Source: Cyclobacteriaceae bacterium
GTDB taxonomy: Bacteria > Bacteroidota > Bacteroidia > Cytophagales > Cyclobacteriaceae
Direction of reading: 5' to 3'
DNA: 7,637 bases
NCBI GenBank assembly: GCA_019751475.1
Contig: JAIENH010000176.1
Coordinates: 1 to 7,637 of the forward strand
Shown: positions 5,539 to 7,637 of the stretch, one piece after another
Position numbering within the stretch: the stretch's first letter is position 1
Layout of the letters: every line of letters starts with the position of its first letter
Notes under the pieces: generated by a model
What the model was told of the DNA's origin: nothing
What the model saw: only the letters and a program-made list of their open reading frames with translations
The model's database searches: none
Program-made: the position numbers and the translations under genes

Positions 5539-7356
5539 TTAATAACTCACCTGTACGTTATTCACATAGAACATGTCCGTAGGTTCTTCATTGCTGGATT
5601 TGTACCGGCTGAATACATAGAAGTTGTACCGGATGCCTGAGGTGAAAACATTGTCAAACTCAGCGATGCCTGTTCCGTTATCGGTCACTACCAGTTTGTT
5701 GCCTTCTCTGCGTGTTTGAAGAACATGACTGTTCTTTTCTTTATAGAAATTCGGCAACAAAACTTTTTGATCAAATTTGCTGATGCCATTTTTATCAATG
5801 ACTGTTACTTGCAAGGAGCCGGCATCATTAAAATACGGATCAAAGCTGAGCGTAATGCGATTAAAATTTGCCACATACCGATCGTAGAAGCTGTAATAAT
5901 CTGCTTCGTTGTTACTGGTCTTAAAACCCTGCTTCGCGTTATCATATTCCATTTCGGCAAAGGTTACGGCAAACAAACCGCTGTAGTACGAAATATCTTG
6001 ATTCCACTCCAGGTTGAATGAAAGTGCGAAGCCATTTTCAATCGATTTGTTGAACTGCCGGGGATACCAGTAACCTGCTTCTCTTAATGCCAGCCATTTA
6101 TCATTTTTGTAATTCTGCACAGTACTATTTTTCATTCCATTCCACTTGACTGGGAAACTACCCACAGCATCTTTTTGAAAGTCGATGGCGAGTGTTCCGG
6201 CTTTTTCTTGTTCTTTTTTTGTTTCTGTTTTAGCTGTTGTAAGCGAAGCCGTTATTGTATTGGCTCCTGTCGGATTCTTGGGAGCTTCACCCGTCATTTT
6301 GCAAAGCACATCTAAATTAAAGGCATCGCTAAAGCGATCGACAAACAGCTTCTTTGGCAAATCGGTATCCTGTCGTCTTACGTGAAGGAAAATAAACTGT
6401 GGCTCGTCAGCGCTTTTTGCCTTATCAAAAAACGTGGGGTCGTCTATCCACACATTGAAACCTTCTTTGACATCCAGTTTTTTCACATCAACATCCTTGG
6501 ATAAATTTTCTACCATGGCAGGCGCATCCAGGTTGGCTGACTGCATTTGCTGGTTGTACCATTGGGCCAACTGCGCCTTGTTTTGCTTGAGATCGTTCAA
6601 CTCTTTTTTGTTACGTTGCAGTAAATCGGGCCAATAGTTTCCTTCTTTTTTTTGCTCAGGTGTCAGGCTATTGTATCGTTTTTCATCCGCAGGAATTGAT
6701 TTTTCATACTTGGCGATGAACTCGTCCCATACCTTGTCCATATAGATTTTGTAGGAGTTGAACAGTTCTTTTCTTGTGACCTTGCGAACTGGAATCCGGT
6801 TGTTAGCAGAAAACCAATAGCCCGCCATCAGATTATCCACACCATATGAAGAGGTGTAAAGCACTCGGTTACCGCTTGCATCAGTTTCTGTCTTAAGATT
6901 GCATACGTACAATGGAGAGTTTCCACCGTTAAGTGTAATATCAAACACCCCGCCCGGTAAATTCCAGTGGAGACCATTTAATGTATTGGTCTGAAAGTAT
7001 ATCCAGCAGCCTGTCTCGCCTTCTTGCTGTAATTTTTTCAGCGATGACACATATTCATATTTTTTCAGCATGAGATAAGGCCCGTAAAATTTTGGTGTGC
7101 CTTCTCCCATAGCCGGGTCGCCACCAGCCGCAATACCAAACGTAGCGTAGATACCATCGGGTAATGGTTGAAAAATGCGTAGTAGTTCTTTTTGGATAGG
7201 CCCCGTGATGGCCCACTGATTTTCATATCTGCCTTTTTGCCACACCCATTGCGGAGGTACTTTGTTGAGATCAATGCCATTGTTGGTTTGCGACTGTGCA
7301 GAAAAACACAGTATGATAAAAAGACAGAATGCGGCAATTAGCTTGATGTAATTCAT
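5539..7356 (-). CDS. Secreted two-domain protein of unknown function
   Basis: I do not recognise a named family. The ATG at 7356 starts a clear signal peptide (MNYIK, then hydrophobic LIAAFCLFIILCFSA), with likely cleavage after Ser22 in SAQS-Q. The frame could open 24 nt earlier at a TTG (7380), but that would put a polar stretch before the signal. The mature protein of about 583 residues should be exported. Residues about 23-354 form an N-terminal region rich in Trp, Tyr and Gly, including a Lys/Glu/Gln-rich helical stretch at about 231-274 that could be a coiled coil. Residues about 355-389 are a Thr/Ala/Lys/Glu linker. Residues about 390-605 begin with the pattern DFQKDAVGSFPVKWNG and run as alternating beta strands. 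That resembles the jellyroll (LamG-like) modules preceding OmpA-type or glycan-binding domains in Bacteroidota proteins. A role in binding glycan or envelope material is a guess. It ends 97 bp before the mutS ATG; no functional link is evident. Confidence 0.85.
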   Translation of the reverse strand: MNYIKLIAAFCLFIILCFSAQSQTNNGIDLNKVPPQWVWQKGRYENQWAITGPIQKELLRIFQPLPDGIYATFGIAAGGDPAMGEGTPKFYGPYLMLKKYEYVSSLKKLQQEGETGCWIYFQTNTLNGLHWNLPGGVFDITLNGGNSPLYVCNLKTETDASGNRVLYTSSYGVDNLMAGYWFSANNRIPVRKVTRKELFNSYKIYMDKVWDEFIAKYEKSIPADEKRYNSLTPEQKKEGNYWPDLLQRNKKELNDLKQNKAQLAQWYNQQMQSANLDAPAMVENLSKDVDVKKLDVKEGFNVWIDDPTFFDKAKSADEPQFIFLHVRRQDTDLPKKLFVDRFSDAFNLDVLCKMTGEAPKNPTGANTITASLTTAKTETKKEQEKAGTLAIDFQKDAVGSFPVKWNGMKNSTVQNYKNDKWLALREAGYWYPRQFNKSIENGFALSFNLEWNQDISYYSGLFAVTFAEMEYDNAKQGFKTSNNEADYYSFYDRYVANFNRITLSFDPYFNDAGSLQVTVIDKNGISKFDQKVLLPNFYKEKNSHVLQTRREGNKLVVTDNGTGIAEFDNVFTSGIRYNFYVFSRYKSSNEEPTDMFYVNNVQVSY

Positions 7357-7637
7357 GGCTTGTGATGATTTAAGGGACAATTACGAATGAATCGCATAAC
7401 AAATATGAACTTAGCAGAAACGTAATACATCCCCTAAAACAGGGATAAATAAAAAGCTGTTGAATCAAAATTCGCCATGTGTATGATAGTCACTTGTGGC
7501 CGCGTATCTTGGGAAACATTACTATTGCCCCTCTCATTACAAATGAATAAACTACTTTTTATCACTGTTGTCCGACAAAAATATAGAATTGCAAAATAAC
7601 TATGTTTTCATGAGGGACTCGCATGATTTTTTTAAAT
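7357..7637. other. Non-coding region upstream of the secreted-protein gene
   Basis: I see no gene here on either strand. The nearest promoter-like string for the leftward gene is CATATTTG (minus strand, 7407-7400), one mismatch from TAnnTTTG and 43 nt before the ATG, without a clear -33 box. A 5-bp inverted repeat, ATCCC/GGGAT (7429-7433 and 7442-7446, 8-nt loop), lies just upstream of it; it may be an operator half or chance. Confidence 0.5.

Noticed and set aside
7300..7330. A possible lipobox in the signal of the secreted protein (FIILC).
   Set aside because: The residue before Cys is Leu, which lipoprotein signal peptidase does not usually accept; the SAQS site further on fits ordinary signal peptidase.
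7065..7337. A 90-codon minus-strand frame overlapping the secreted-protein gene.
   Set aside because: It is an out-of-frame reading of the gene that carries the clear signal peptide.
7543..7599. An 18-residue plus-strand frame starting MNKLLFITVV, reminiscent of the start of a signal peptide.
   Set aside because: It stops after 18 codons, no continuation is visible in other frames before the window ends, and no promoter is clear upstream. It could be a broken gene start, but the evidence is too thin.

Overview
This window reads as chromosomal DNA from a Bacteroidota bacterium, probably a Cytophagales-type soil or freshwater organism (the order is inference). Three things point that way. Start regions lack convincing Shine-Dalgarno sequences but carry TAnnTTTG-type -7 promoter elements. 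The MutS is close to the Bacteroidota form. One gene is the ThuA plus glucose/sorbosone-dehydrogenase lipoprotein fusion typical of that phylum. All four genes lie on the minus strand, so transcription runs from right to left.

Layout in the direction of transcription: (1) 7637-7357 is non-coding upstream DNA. (2) 7356-5539 encodes a 605-residue secreted protein of unknown function, with an unrecognised N-terminal domain and a beta-rich C-terminal domain. (3) 5441-2829 encodes MutS, the DNA mismatch-recognition ATPase, with every key motif intact. (4) 2828-2696 is a very AT-rich control region with four GTTAAC-like boxes spaced exactly 21 bp apart; the last box overlaps the probable fic promoter. 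(5) 2695-1571 encodes a full-length, self-inhibited Fic protein (predicted AMP transferase) with a C-terminal winged-helix domain. (6) 1555-1475 is a second, orphan copy of the last codons of mutS. (7) 1373 to the left edge is the first 457 residues of a ThuA/quinoprotein-dehydrogenase lipoprotein that continues outside the window.

The most informative signal is the pair of mutS 3' ends flanking fic. The functional mutS tail (2841-2918) and the orphan tail (1478-1555) are 1363 bp apart. They match at 60 of 78 bases, and 10 of the 14 differing codons are synonymous. The two tails therefore seem to have diverged while both were coding, and then came together. The simplest reading is that a foreign mutS 3' end with fic attached was recombined in at the end of the resident mutS, leaving the old tail stranded next to the ThuA gene. 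No integrase, transposase or tRNA gene is visible in the unit.

The genes do not look like one operon. Three of the four have their own candidate -7 element 17-21 nt before the ATG, and their functions (repair, AMPylation, carbohydrate oxidation) are unrelated. No RNA genes, CRISPR arrays, IS elements or replication origins were seen.
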